DNA from: Coleofasciculus sp. FACHB-T130
Lineage (GTDB): Bacteria; Cyanobacteriota; Cyanobacteriia; Cyanobacteriales; FACHB-T130
DNA length: 64,000 bases
NCBI RefSeq assembly: GCF_014695375.1
Contig: NZ_JACJOG010000057.1
Coordinates: 41,906-105,905 of the forward strand
Direction: 5' to 3'
A model generated the notes under the pieces. The model was not told the origin of the DNA, made no database searches, and saw only the letters and a program-made list of their open reading frames with translations. A program made the position numbers and the translations under genes. Below are positions 56,429 through 64,000 of the stretch, piece by piece; position 1 is the stretch's first letter; every line of letters begins with the position of its first letter.

Positions 56429-58081
56429 TTACGGCTGAACAGATGTCGAATGGTGAACGGGTAACAACACTTTGAAAGTAGAACCCTGACCAAGTTTACT
56501 GGTGACAGAAATAGAGCCAGCGCAACGTAGGAGAAGTTGCTGCACAATGGTTAAACCTAATCCAGCACCGAAAACTTCTTCGCCCGGTGCTAGGCGTCCG
56601 CGATAAAAGCGGTCAAAAATCTTGGGCAATTCGTTCGGGGCAATGCCGATGCCGGTATCGCGAAATTCCAACTGTACGTATTCGCCTTGTTGCTTGGTGC
56701 GTACCACCACCTGACCGCCAGTGGGAGTGAATTTAATGCTGTTGTGTAGCAGATTGATAATAATTTGTCGCAGCCATGCCTCTAAGCAGGAGACAGCCGG
56801 AAGGTTAGGACTGACCGTGTAGCCTAGCTGGATGCCTTTTTCTTGAGCGATCGCTTGATAGGTGCTGACAACTCCAGGCACGATATCTGCCAACTGCACT
56901 GGAAGCAAAGTTGTTGGGGTAGTTGCCCGATCTAGCTGTACTAGCTCCATTAAACCGCTAATCAAAGAAACTTGGCGATCGCACTGTGTATGCAGCAAAT
57001 GCAGGTAGCGCTGACGCTGCGAGGGTTTGAGTTGTGGGGACTCTAGCAGCGTCAGCGCGGTTTTCATGTTGGTTAGCGGCGTCCGCAGTTCTAACAGCGC
57101 ATTGCTTAGTAGTTCATCTTTAAAGCGCACTTCATCCAGCAAAGCTTGATTTTGCCGCTGGAGTTCGGCGATTTCCGTTGTTGATGCATGATTGGCGGCA
57201 GCACCCCGCCCGATTTCCTCTTGCTGCTGGACTTGTTTTACCAGTAACTGAGTCAGGATGGATGCGATCGCTCGATTCTGTACTAAATCGGGTGATTGCG
57301 GTAAGGTAAATAGCTTGTCCCAGTTGCTGAGGAGAGTCTCTTCAGTGGGCGCGATCGCGGGTCGGATTCCCTGCAAAACCTCCTGAATCACTGGCTTGTC
57401 AAAAGCGCAAATTGTCAGCAGCGGTCGTCCTCGCTTGTCCTCCGTGCCTGCTGTAGCCATTTGCTTTTGCAAAGCCAAAACGCTTTCGCTAACGCCTGAC
57501 TGTGCCCCGTAAGGATTGCCTAGGGCGCTCTTATTCCGGTACTGAGAAGCGAGAAACTCTTTTGAGTCTATATTTTTGATTTGATCCAAATCCTTTGAAG
57601 TTGTCTGGGCAGATGGCTTAGCGCTGCGGGGTCGATGAGCCAGAATTAAGCCGCAAAAGCGTTCGGATAGCACTAACAAAAAATATTCTCTGGAAATTGC
57701 GTTTTCCGGCTTCAGTTGAACTGGAATAATCTGCGAGGCGGTGGGGGAAATTTTTGGCGATCCGGTGAGTGCATAAGGGGAATTTTCAAATTCTTCCTGG
57801 CTTTGGCTCTCTCCTGCTTCTACTCTCTCCTGCTCTCGTCCCTCTTTGCCGTTACAGACATAAATGGTATGCCCAACCTGCCCCCGCTCCTGATATTGTT
57901 CTATCTGCGCCTGCCAGCCTTCTCCAGGCGGTAGCTTTACCCAGAGTTTGGCTGGCAGTTGTTGGTCAATCAGTACGTCCATCAGCGCCCACAGCAAGGA
58001 CTTGAGCGTAGTTGCACTCACGGCAAGCGGCTGAGGCGCTGACTCTACACGCAGAGCCAATTGGTAAAGGGATGCATCCAT
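56429..58081 (-). CDS. Histidine kinase-like protein lacking the phospho-acceptor His
   Basis: A 550-aa protein, cytoplasmic, with no membrane helix. The N-terminal 250 residues look like a DICT-type sensor domain of cyanobacterial signalling proteins. A coiled coil (about 295-320) leads to the dimerisation helix: SNALLELRTPLTNMK. In normal kinases the residue before ELRTPL is His; here it is Leu330, codon TTA at 57092-57094. The ATPase domain looks complete (INLLHNSIKF, DTGIGIAPNE, GAGLGLTIV). It may bind ATP but cannot autophosphorylate at the standard site; it could pair with an intact kinase. No response regulator is nearby. ATG at 58081. Confidence 0.85.
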   Translation of the reverse strand: MDASLYQLALRVESAPQPLAVSATTLKSLLWALMDVLIDQQLPAKLWVKLPPGEGWQAQIEQYQERGQVGHTIYVCNGKEGREQERVEAGESQSQEEFENSPYALTGSPKISPTASQIIPVQLKPENAISREYFLLVLSERFCGLILAHRPRSAKPSAQTTSKDLDQIKNIDSKEFLASQYRNKSALGNPYGAQSGVSESVLALQKQMATAGTEDKRGRPLLTICAFDKPVIQEVLQGIRPAIAPTEETLLSNWDKLFTLPQSPDLVQNRAIASILTQLLVKQVQQQEEIGRGAAANHASTTEIAELQRQNQALLDEVRFKDELLSNALLELRTPLTNMKTALTLLESPQLKPSQRQRYLHLLHTQCDRQVSLISGLMELVQLDRATTPTTLLPVQLADIVPGVVSTYQAIAQEKGIQLGYTVSPNLPAVSCLEAWLRQIIINLLHNSIKFTPTGGQVVVRTKQQGEYVQLEFRDTGIGIAPNELPKIFDRFYRGRLAPGEEVFGAGLGLTIVQQLLLRCAGSISVTSKLGQGSTFKVLLPVHHSTSVQP

Positions 58082-58409
58082 AAGATTTTAAGATTTTAGA
58101 GGTTGCTTTTGGATGAAAAGGTGACTTGTTAAATGCACTGATGTCTCAACAAATGGGTGAAAATCAACTTGGATGATTTTGAAGACTTTTGACTGGAAAC
58201 TTCTTTGTAGCTACTTTTAGCGCAGCGGTGCGGATCGCAGATTGGGAGAAACCAGAGATAGTTTCATCTTGATTTCTACCCATCTAGCGAGTGTCTCTTT
58301 AATCCTTTCCCAGCCATCAATCTCCATTTCAAGAGACAACAAGTTAGATTGAATTGCGCCTAGTTACAAGTTAACCGCTCCACTCTAAAATCTAAAATCC
58401 ACAATTGCT
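58082..58409. other. 328-bp spacer, nothing recognised
   Basis: No gene, repeat array or clear terminator. The region is moderately A/T-rich, with a 'tcgcagattgggag' stretch. It must include the promoter of the kinase-like gene and the 3' end of the murE transcript; both genes are on the minus strand. Confidence 0.4.
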
Positions 58410-59909
58410 TTAACCAGGCATCCGCTTTAATAGGGCATCGCGTGCTTGTTCTCGATCGTCAAAGTGGATTTTTTCCGTTCCTAAGATTTGGTAGTCTTCA
58501 TGACCTTTACCCGCGATGAGGACGCCATCACCCGGTTGGGCTTCTAAAATGGCGGTATGAATGGCAGTCGCGCGATCGCTAATCACCATCACTGGTTGAG
58601 CCGAGGTTGGTATCCCGGCGACAATATCTTGCAAAATCCGTTCTGGATCTTCCGTCCGCGGATTGTCGGAGGTAACAACGGCTTTGTCTGCTAACTGCGC
58701 GGCAATTTGACCCATCTTTGGGCGTTTGGTGCGATCGCGATCGCCTCCACAACCGAAGACGCAGATCATCTTACCGGGAATAAACGGACGCGCCGCTTTT
58801 AGCAAATTCTCCAAACTGTCCGGCGTGTGAGCATAATCGACAATAACGCTAATCTCTTGCTGGGAACCGATTTGCACTCGTTCCATCCGTCCCGGCACTC
58901 CCGAAAATTGGGGTAGCGCCGCCGCAATTAACTCCAAATCTACTCCCAGATGCAACACTGCTCCCACAGCGGCAAGTAAATTTTCCAGATTGTACTGCCC
59001 GACCAGGGGAGAACGGAAAGCCACGTCCCCTTTGGGGGTATGCATGACCCCGCTGACTCCCGTTGGCTCATAACTCAGGTTGCTCATCCACAAATCGGCG
59101 GTTGTATCGTTGACACTATAGCGCCATACTTGGTCTGGATTTAACCGTTCGATCAATCGCTGTCCATAAGAATCATCTGAATTAATTACCGCCCGCCCTT
59201 TGAGATATTCAGGGCTAAACAGCAACGCTTTTGCATTGAAGTAATCTTCCATGTCGTGGTGGAAGTCTAGATGATCCTGGGTGAGATTGGTAAACACCGC
59301 AACCGAAAACGGACAACCTAAAATCCGACCTTGCGCCAAAGCGTGGGAACTTACTTCCATCACACCCATCTGAGATCCGGCTGCGATCGCGTCTGCCAGT
59401 TGTTTTTGCAGTTCGACAGCAAAAGGCGTCGTGTGGGCAGCGGTTTGTTGAAAGCCAGCCCAACGGGCATACAGCGTCCCAAATAAAGCCGTTGGTAACT
59501 GGCTCCAAGTCAGGAAAAATTCGATTAAATGAGTCGTTGTCGTTTTGCCATTCGTGCCAGTGACGCCAATCAGTTTTAGCTGTTGCGCTGGGTAGCCATA
59601 AAAGGCAGCAGCAACTTGGGCGCAAGCTTGAGTCATGTCTGCAACTGGAATCACGCAGGCATCTTCCCCTTTGGGAGGATGTTTTTGGGCAGCTTGGGAA
59701 GAAACCAGGGCGGCGACTGCACCGGATGCGATCGCGCCTTCCCAAAACTCCCCTCCATCCACTCGCGTTCCGGGCATCCCGATAAACAAATCTCCCGGTT
59801 GACAAGCATGGGAATTTGTCGTTAAGCCCTTAACTTCCAATTCCAGAGCAGTCTGACTAGAGGGTTGCTCAATCTGGGGAATGGTTGCTAATAACTCTCG
59901 CAATTTCAT
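58410..59909 (-). CDS. murE: UDP-N-acetylmuramoyl-tripeptide synthetase
   Basis: Mur ligase of 499 aa that adds the third amino acid to the peptidoglycan stem. The ATP site is GVTGTNGKTTTTHL. Substrate-binding NSHACQPGDLFIGMPG and MEVSSHAL are present, with VDYAHTPDSLENLL. The DNPRTEDP motif marks the meso-diaminopimelate-specific group, as expected for cyanobacteria. I chose ATG 59909, with a GAGGAG site upstream; ATG 59942 would add 11 residues. No other dcw genes are adjacent; scattered mur genes are normal in cyanobacteria. Confidence 0.97.
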   Translation of the reverse strand: MKLRELLATIPQIEQPSSQTALELEVKGLTTNSHACQPGDLFIGMPGTRVDGGEFWEGAIASGAVAALVSSQAAQKHPPKGEDACVIPVADMTQACAQVAAAFYGYPAQQLKLIGVTGTNGKTTTTHLIEFFLTWSQLPTALFGTLYARWAGFQQTAAHTTPFAVELQKQLADAIAAGSQMGVMEVSSHALAQGRILGCPFSVAVFTNLTQDHLDFHHDMEDYFNAKALLFSPEYLKGRAVINSDDSYGQRLIERLNPDQVWRYSVNDTTADLWMSNLSYEPTGVSGVMHTPKGDVAFRSPLVGQYNLENLLAAVGAVLHLGVDLELIAAALPQFSGVPGRMERVQIGSQQEISVIVDYAHTPDSLENLLKAARPFIPGKMICVFGCGGDRDRTKRPKMGQIAAQLADKAVVTSDNPRTEDPERILQDIVAGIPTSAQPVMVISDRATAIHTAILEAQPGDGVLIAGKGHEDYQILGTEKIHFDDREQARDALLKRMPG

Positions 59910-60006
59910 CTTTAGTAACTCCTCACAATCGTCACGAGTCATTAATCGTTAGTCATGAGTCATCGGATCGTTAGCAGGCGGACGCTCGACTCAAGACTAT
60001 TCGCGC

Positions 60007-60291
60007 TTATTCTTTATCTTTTACAAGCAAATATTTCTGTAACATTTGCGCCAACTGTTGCACCGTAGCGCGGGGAGAAGGACGGGGCAACGGTTCTTCT
60101 ACTCGATCTGTACGCTGAGATCGAACCCTAAACAGGACAGGAATTTCATATTGATAGGCTTGAAACCAATCTTCGCGGGTAGTGATATCCCGGATTTCCA
60201 GTTCAATGGGGGGGTTTGAAACTTGTTCGAGTTTTTCTTGTAACCCCTCGCACAAGTGGCAACCCGGCTTGCTGTACAGAATTAACCGCAC
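60007..60291 (-). CDS. Glutaredoxin-like protein
   Basis: A 94-aa thioredoxin-fold protein. The active site CHLC is at residues 11-14 in LILYSKPGCHLCEGL, followed by EIRDITTREDWFQAYQYEIPVLF with the cis-Pro. This matches the small glutaredoxin family (DUF836-like), which reduce disulphides or bind metal. It starts with GTG 60291, supported by GGAGAG 7 nt upstream. It lies 97 bp upstream of murE on the same strand; co-transcription is possible. Confidence 0.88.
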   Translation of the reverse strand: MRLILYSKPGCHLCEGLQEKLEQVSNPPIELEIRDITTREDWFQAYQYEIPVLFRVRSQRTDRVEEPLPRPSPRATVQQLAQMLQKYLLVKDKE

Positions 60292-60664
60292 TCAATCTCT
60301 CCAAAAAACTTTTATAGGGCGATGATAGCTCCTAGTGCAGTTTGGCAGAAATCAATTGCCGGTTCAACAATTAGAAGTTATCTCATCTTTTCTTCAAAGC
60401 GGACACCCATCCCAAAAAAAAGCAGCAGAATCATTCTGTGACTGGCTACGCTTTGCCTCTACAATCCTTCCTCTCGATAGCAGGATGTTGGCGAGGGAAT
60501 GTAGGCGGGGTGATTCTTGTCCGCGCCCATGTCTGCGCCAGTAGAATGCCATGCAATTCTTTACACGATGTTCATTTATAGCCCTGTTCTCCGATCGGGT
60601 TAGGTGCTTATAAGAGGTAAAATAATTTGTAATAAAGAATTCAGAAATTCACTAGAAACGTACC
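60292..60664. other. 373-bp divergent spacer before cysH
   Basis: No gene accepted. A plus-strand frame at 60,335-60,544 (69 codons) has no protein-like features. The 'ggctacgctttgcctctaca' word (about 60,446-60,465) resembles interspersed cyanobacterial repeats. The last 70 bp are A/T-rich and should hold the cysH promoter. Confidence 0.45.
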
Positions 60665-61396
60665 ATGAGCGATAGCACCACAGCTCCCGTTAGCATCTCC
60701 TCGTTTAATCTGGATGAGCTTAACCAAAAATTTGACAAAGCTCATCCCAGAGAGATCCTGGCTTGGTGTGTTACAAATATCCCCACGGGACTGGTGCAAA
60801 CCAGCGCCTTTAATGTGGATGATTTGGTAATTACGGATCTTTTATACCGCGATCTCAAACCAGCAACGCCAGTGCCAGTCCTGTTTCTGGACACGCTGTA
60901 TCACTTTCCTCAAACCCTGGAGTTAGTTGCTAAAGCGCAGGCACTTTACAATTTAAACCTCCAAACTTACAAAATTCCCGATCTAGACTCCCGCGAAGCC
61001 TTTGCGGCTAAATACGGCGAAGCGCTGTGGGATAAGGACATCACTCAATTTCACCACCTGACCAAAATTGAACCATTGCAACGGGGTCTAGCAGAACTCA
61101 GCACCGTTGCCTGGATTACCGGACGCCGCCGCGACCAAGCCGTGACTCGTGCTGATATGCCAGTCTTGGAACTAGATTCACAGCAACGGCTGAAAGTGAA
61201 TCCTCTGGCCAACTGGACACGCAAGGATAGCTGGGCTTATGTGGCTGAGCATGGCATGATTTACAATCCTCTGCACGATCAGGGATATGCCAGCATCGGC
61301 GACGAACCCATCACGACACCCGTTGCTGAGGGTGAAGACGAACGCGCAGGTCGCTGGCGCGGCATGGGTAAAACCGAATGTGGAATTCACATTTAG
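60665..61396 (+). CDS. cysH: Phosphoadenylyl-sulfate reductase (thioredoxin)
   Basis: A 243-aa enzyme of assimilatory sulfate reduction that turns PAPS to sulfite with thioredoxin. The PP-loop-like fold has TSAFNVDDLVI, LFLDTLYHFPQTL and ITGRRRDQAVTRA. The catalytic Cys239 lies in KTECGIHI at the very end. The CC...CxxC cluster motif of APS reductases (iron-sulfur type) is absent, which favours the PAPS-specific form. The ATG at 60665 gives a normal length. Monocistronic or followed by the SbcD-like gene across a repeat hairpin. Confidence 0.95.
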   Translation: MSDSTTAPVSISSFNLDELNQKFDKAHPREILAWCVTNIPTGLVQTSAFNVDDLVITDLLYRDLKPATPVPVLFLDTLYHFPQTLELVAKAQALYNLNLQTYKIPDLDSREAFAAKYGEALWDKDITQFHHLTKIEPLQRGLAELSTVAWITGRRRDQAVTRADMPVLELDSQQRLKVNPLANWTRKDSWAYVAEHGMIYNPLHDQGYASIGDEPITTPVAEGEDERAGRWRGMGKTECGIHI

Positions 61397-61402
61397 AATG
61401 TC

Positions 61403-61460
61403 TAATGGGTAATAGGTAATGGGTAATGGGTAATGGCAAGAAGATTACCCATTACCCATG
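61403..61460. repeat. GGTAATG heptad repeat folded as a 16-bp hairpin
   Basis: A run of GGTAAT(G) words (61,403-61,436) is followed by its mirror on the other strand. ATGGGTAATGGGTAAT (61419-61434) pairs with 61444-61459, loop 9 nt. The same word family occurs at 35,860-35,895. It lies between cysH and the SbcD-like gene. Confidence 0.85.
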
Positions 61461-61487
61461 ACCAATCACCAATTACCAATTAGCAAA

Positions 61488-62840
61488 ATGATTAAAATCC
61501 TCCACCTATCCGATATTCACATGGGGAGTGGCTTCTCCCACGGACGGGTCAATCCGGAAACCGGAGTAAACACACGCCTTGAGGATTTTGTCAATACTTT
61601 ATCGAAGTGTATTGACCGAGCGATTGGGCAAAGCTCAGATGGAGAGAATGCCGAACCCGTCGATTTAGTCTTGTTCGGTGGAGATGCTTTTCCCGATGCA
61701 ACGCCGCCGCCATATGTACAGGAAGCGTTTGCCAGTCAGTTTCGCCGCTTAGTCGATGCTCAGATCCCAACGGTGTTGCTCGTGGGGAATCACGACCAGC
61801 ATTCTCAGGGGCAGGGAGGCGCAAGTTTATGTATTTATCGGACATTAGGAGTGCCAGGGTTTATTGTCGGCGATCGCATCGTCACCCACCGCATCGAAAC
61901 CCGCAGCGGTCCCGTCCAAATCATTACCCTCCCTTGGCTCACCCGTTCCGCCCTGCTGACGCGCCCAGAAACCGAAGATTTGTCTCTAGCCGAAGTTAAC
62001 GAGTTATTAATTAAGCGTCTTGAGCCTTGCCTGGAAGGAGAAATCCGGCGTCTAGATCCGGAAGTACCAACCGTTCTTTTAGCTCACCTGATGGCAGACC
62101 GAGCTAACTTAGGTGCAGAGCGCTTCCTAGCAGTCGGCAAAGGGTTTACCATCCCCATCTCGATGCTGACGCGACCTTGCTTTGACTACGTCGCGTTGGG
62201 GCACGTCCACCGACATCAGAATCTCAACAAGTCGAACCAGCCTCCAGTTATCTACCCAGGCAGTATTGAGCGAGTCGATTTCAGCGAAGAAAAAGAAGAC
62301 AAAGGCTATGTGATGATTCAACTGGAACGAGGCAACGCCCAATGGGAATTTTGTCCTCTTCCCGTGCGCCCCTTCCGAACTATCGAAGTGGATGTCTCTG
62401 ATGCATCTGAGCCGCAAGCCGCTTTAATCAAAGCGATAGGCAAAAAAGATATCAAAGATGCTGTCGTGCGGCTAATCTACAAACTGCGTTCCGAGCAGAT
62501 AGATTTGATTGATAATAATGCCCTGCACGCTAGCTTAAGTGACGCCCACACCTACACAATTCAGGCGGAATTAGTCAGTCAGCTAGCGCGTCCTCGCTTG
62601 CCCGAACTCGGTTCTAGTGCCAGCACCGATCCTGTGGAAGCGCTGAAAACTTACTTAGCCAATCGGGAAGACCTTAAGGATATTGCCGCCTTGATGCTGG
62701 AAGAAGCCCAGAAGTTACTGGCACATGAGGAAGAGGCGTGGTTCAACGCTTCTGACATTGAGGAAGCATCAGCGATAGGAACGAATCAACCGAGTCAGCA
62801 ATCTGTGGCAACGACAGATTCCCAGCTGCGTTTACTGTAA
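61488..62840 (+). CDS. SbcD/Mre11-like metallophosphoesterase (DNA exonuclease subunit D)
   Basis: A 450-aa calcineurin-type phosphoesterase. Metal-site motifs: LHLSDIHMG (first Asp/His), LVLFGGDAF, VGNHDQHS, LLAHLMAD and ALGHVHRHQ. The last 170 residues form a capping domain as in SbcD. SbcD acts with SbcC on DNA ends and hairpins; no sbcC is in this window. GGDAF replaces the usual GGDLFD, a small difference. I chose ATG 61488 (MIKILHLSDIHMG); an earlier ATG at 61458 would translate the repeat. The end (SQQSVATTDSQLRLL) is a polar tail. Confidence 0.9.
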   Translation: MIKILHLSDIHMGSGFSHGRVNPETGVNTRLEDFVNTLSKCIDRAIGQSSDGENAEPVDLVLFGGDAFPDATPPPYVQEAFASQFRRLVDAQIPTVLLVGNHDQHSQGQGGASLCIYRTLGVPGFIVGDRIVTHRIETRSGPVQIITLPWLTRSALLTRPETEDLSLAEVNELLIKRLEPCLEGEIRRLDPEVPTVLLAHLMADRANLGAERFLAVGKGFTIPISMLTRPCFDYVALGHVHRHQNLNKSNQPPVIYPGSIERVDFSEEKEDKGYVMIQLERGNAQWEFCPLPVRPFRTIEVDVSDASEPQAALIKAIGKKDIKDAVVRLIYKLRSEQIDLIDNNALHASLSDAHTYTIQAELVSQLARPRLPELGSSASTDPVEALKTYLANREDLKDIAALMLEEAQKLLAHEEEAWFNASDIEEASAIGTNQPSQQSVATTDSQLRLL

Positions 62841-62883
62841 AAGTCTTGCTTGAATTTGTGCTAAATCTGCAAGGATTCAGTAT

Positions 62884-62916
62884 TACTTAGTATGCGCGTA
62901 TTTTTCATACTAAGTA
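62884..62916. repeat. 11-bp inverted repeat, A/T-rich
   Basis: TACTTAGTATG (62884-62894) and CATACTAAGTA (62906-62916) are perfect complements around 11 nt. The repeat falls 44 bp after the SbcD-like stop and about 120 bp before the next gene. It could be an operator or a weak terminator; there is a short T-run in the loop but none after it. Confidence 0.55.
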
Positions 62917-63033
62917 TTGTTCAGTATACGTATAATTACATAAACTAAAAAGCAGGTTTGAGCGTATCAGCAAAAAGCAAAAAACTCTGAAAAAGTTTAA
63001 AATTTAGATAAATAGATTACAGAATTTGAGTAA

Positions 63034-63507
63034 ATGAGCTTTCGGGAACAGACTTCTCAGCAAGTCACAACGCAGCCTTTAATGTCTAAATTTTTACCAG
63101 CAGTTTTAGTCGCAGCTGCTTTTAGCGTTGGTGCAGCGGCACACATCCAACCAGCTTTGGCGGGAACTTGTGCGGCAAAGTGCCCCCCAGCCCCGATTCA
63201 GTTCGTACCGGGACAACGCATCACCTATGAGGTGGTAAACCTGACATCGAGTTTGGTTCAGATGCAAAAGGTGGTGGGTACCGATCCGATTCCCCTCAAT
63301 CCCGGACAAGTCGTGTCTTTCACGAGGGGAGGGGGTACAGACCCGAATCTATCACTTTTGCTGTGGGATGCGACGGGTTTGCCCCTGGGAGTGAGACTTG
63401 CTAAACCGAATCCTAGAACTTTACGAATCGAAGTCCGTCCTGGTGGGCGTCCTCCAGGCGATCGCACAATTTATTTAAGAGATGACGGTCGGGTTGCTGT
63501 TTATTAA
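63034..63507 (+). CDS. Hypothetical exported protein, 157 aa
   Basis: Not recognised beyond its export signal. ATG 63034 is taken, but Met17 (MSKFLPAVLVAAAFSVG) could be the true start. The signal peptide ends near PALAG. The mature part (about 115 residues) has CAAKCPPAP, a possible Cys pair, then a beta-rich domain with ITYEVVNLTSSLVQMQ, LNPGQVVSF and LRIEVRPGG. It looks like a small periplasmic beta-sandwich, possibly binding. Confidence 0.72.
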   Translation: MSFREQTSQQVTTQPLMSKFLPAVLVAAAFSVGAAAHIQPALAGTCAAKCPPAPIQFVPGQRITYEVVNLTSSLVQMQKVVGTDPIPLNPGQVVSFTRGGGTDPNLSLLLWDATGLPLGVRLAKPNPRTLRIEVRPGGRPPGDRTIYLRDDGRVAVY

Positions 63508-63596
63508 AAGCGATCGCATATCCCTATAGACCCAGTCATTTAACGAATTAAAACTGATAGGATGGGCTGAGCCAGACTGCTGGAAATACGACGCCT

Positions 63597-64000
63597 GTGC
63601 AAGATCGTCCTCATTCAGAATCATCCCCTCGTCCTGCCCGATTGCCCAATCATCGATGGCAAATATTTCCAGTACGAGACGAACTAGCCCAACAGTTAGC
63701 TAAAACGACGGGTCTTTCACCACTGTTGAGTCAGGTACTGATTAACCGAGGCATTGAGACGCCAGAAGAGGCACAAGCATTCCTAGATCCAGAATCTCAG
63801 GTTTTGCCCTCACCGTTGGAAGAATTTCCCGACTTGGCAATTAGTGTGGAGTTGTTGAAAGAAGCGCTCGCATCCCAGCACAAAATTGCGATCTGCGGAG
63901 ACTATGATGCGGATGGGATGACCAGCACCGCGCTATTACTCCGGGCATTGCGGTGGTTAGGGGCACAGGTAGATTATGCGATTCCCAGCCGCATGAGTGA
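63597..64000 (+). CDS. recJ: Single-stranded-DNA exonuclease RecJ, N-terminal part (3' end outside window)
   Basis: The window ends inside this gene. The visible 134 residues have the DHH-family beginning of RecJ: RDELAQQLAKTTGLSPLLSQ, GIETPEEAQAFLDPE, then the first catalytic motif in GDYDADGMTSTALLLRAL. RecJ digests single-stranded DNA 5' to 3' in repair and recombination. The start is most likely GTG 63597; no ATG is found in the frame upstream (stop at 63558). The end (IPSRMSE) is the usual continuation. Confidence 0.93.
   Translation, partial: MQDRPHSESSPRPARLPNHRWQIFPVRDELAQQLAKTTGLSPLLSQVLINRGIETPEEAQAFLDPESQVLPSPLEEFPDLAISVELLKEALASQHKIAICGDYDADGMTSTALLLRALRWLGAQVDYAIPSRMS

Overview
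The window is cyanobacterial chromosome. HIP1-type GCGATCGC octamers are scattered throughout. The gene set is also typical: the acpP-fabF-tkt block, an SLH-domain outer-membrane porin, RemA next to gmk, DUF3352, PEP-CTERM proteins, SmtA/SmtB and many TPR-CHAT proteins. Short degenerate repeats (TTACCCATTACCC types) fill several gaps. This suggests a filamentous or large-genome cyanobacterium, but I cannot name a genus. No rRNA, CRISPR array, insertion sequence or prophage was seen; there is one tRNA (Phe).

Layout. 1-1,341: the end of a spermidine-synthase-like gene and small unknowns. 1,342-5,352: acpP, fabF and transketolase, read on the minus strand. 5,733-9,698: an HdrB-like CCG protein, a membrane protein, and a response regulator/histidine kinase pair. 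10,801-16,954: tRNA-Phe, then a zinc island. It holds metallothionein smtA with an SmtB-type operator, znuA-znuC-znuB, an SmtB-family regulator lying antisense between znuC and znuB, a Zur-like box before znuA, and a porin. 17,328-21,698: an RqcH/NFACT gene, a PEP-CTERM protein, remA and gmk. 21,954-31,475: an SH3b protein, a UbiB/AarF kinase, a Na/Pi cotransporter with a PHO-box-like array, an M1 aminopeptidase with HEAT repeats, and an exported glycerophosphodiesterase.

31,859-48,000: a TPR-CHAT protein, a methyltransferase, DUF3352, ligA, an EamA transporter, a Ser/Thr kinase, dusB, an ADP-ribosylglycohydrolase and dnaK. 48,083-56,269: a protease-rich stretch with an HtrA-type protease, a CHAT protein whose catalytic His is replaced by Thr, an intact TPR-CHAT protein with near-identical 120-bp TPR repeats, and a Tat-exported orthocaspase. 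56,429-64,000: a histidine kinase with Leu at the phospho-acceptor His position, murE, a glutaredoxin-like protein, cysH, an SbcD-like nuclease, a secreted protein and the start of recJ.

The most unusual content is the cluster of exported caspase-fold proteins at 49.5-56.3 kb, with a diverged relative at 31.9 kb that shares upstream sequence with the His-less copy. The best-supported regulatory unit is the zinc island, where uptake genes (Zur-like box) and the sequestration gene (SmtB operator) lie together. Start sites were often moved downstream of the longest possible ORF, on the basis of ATG codons, ribosome binding sites and family N-termini; each entry says where.
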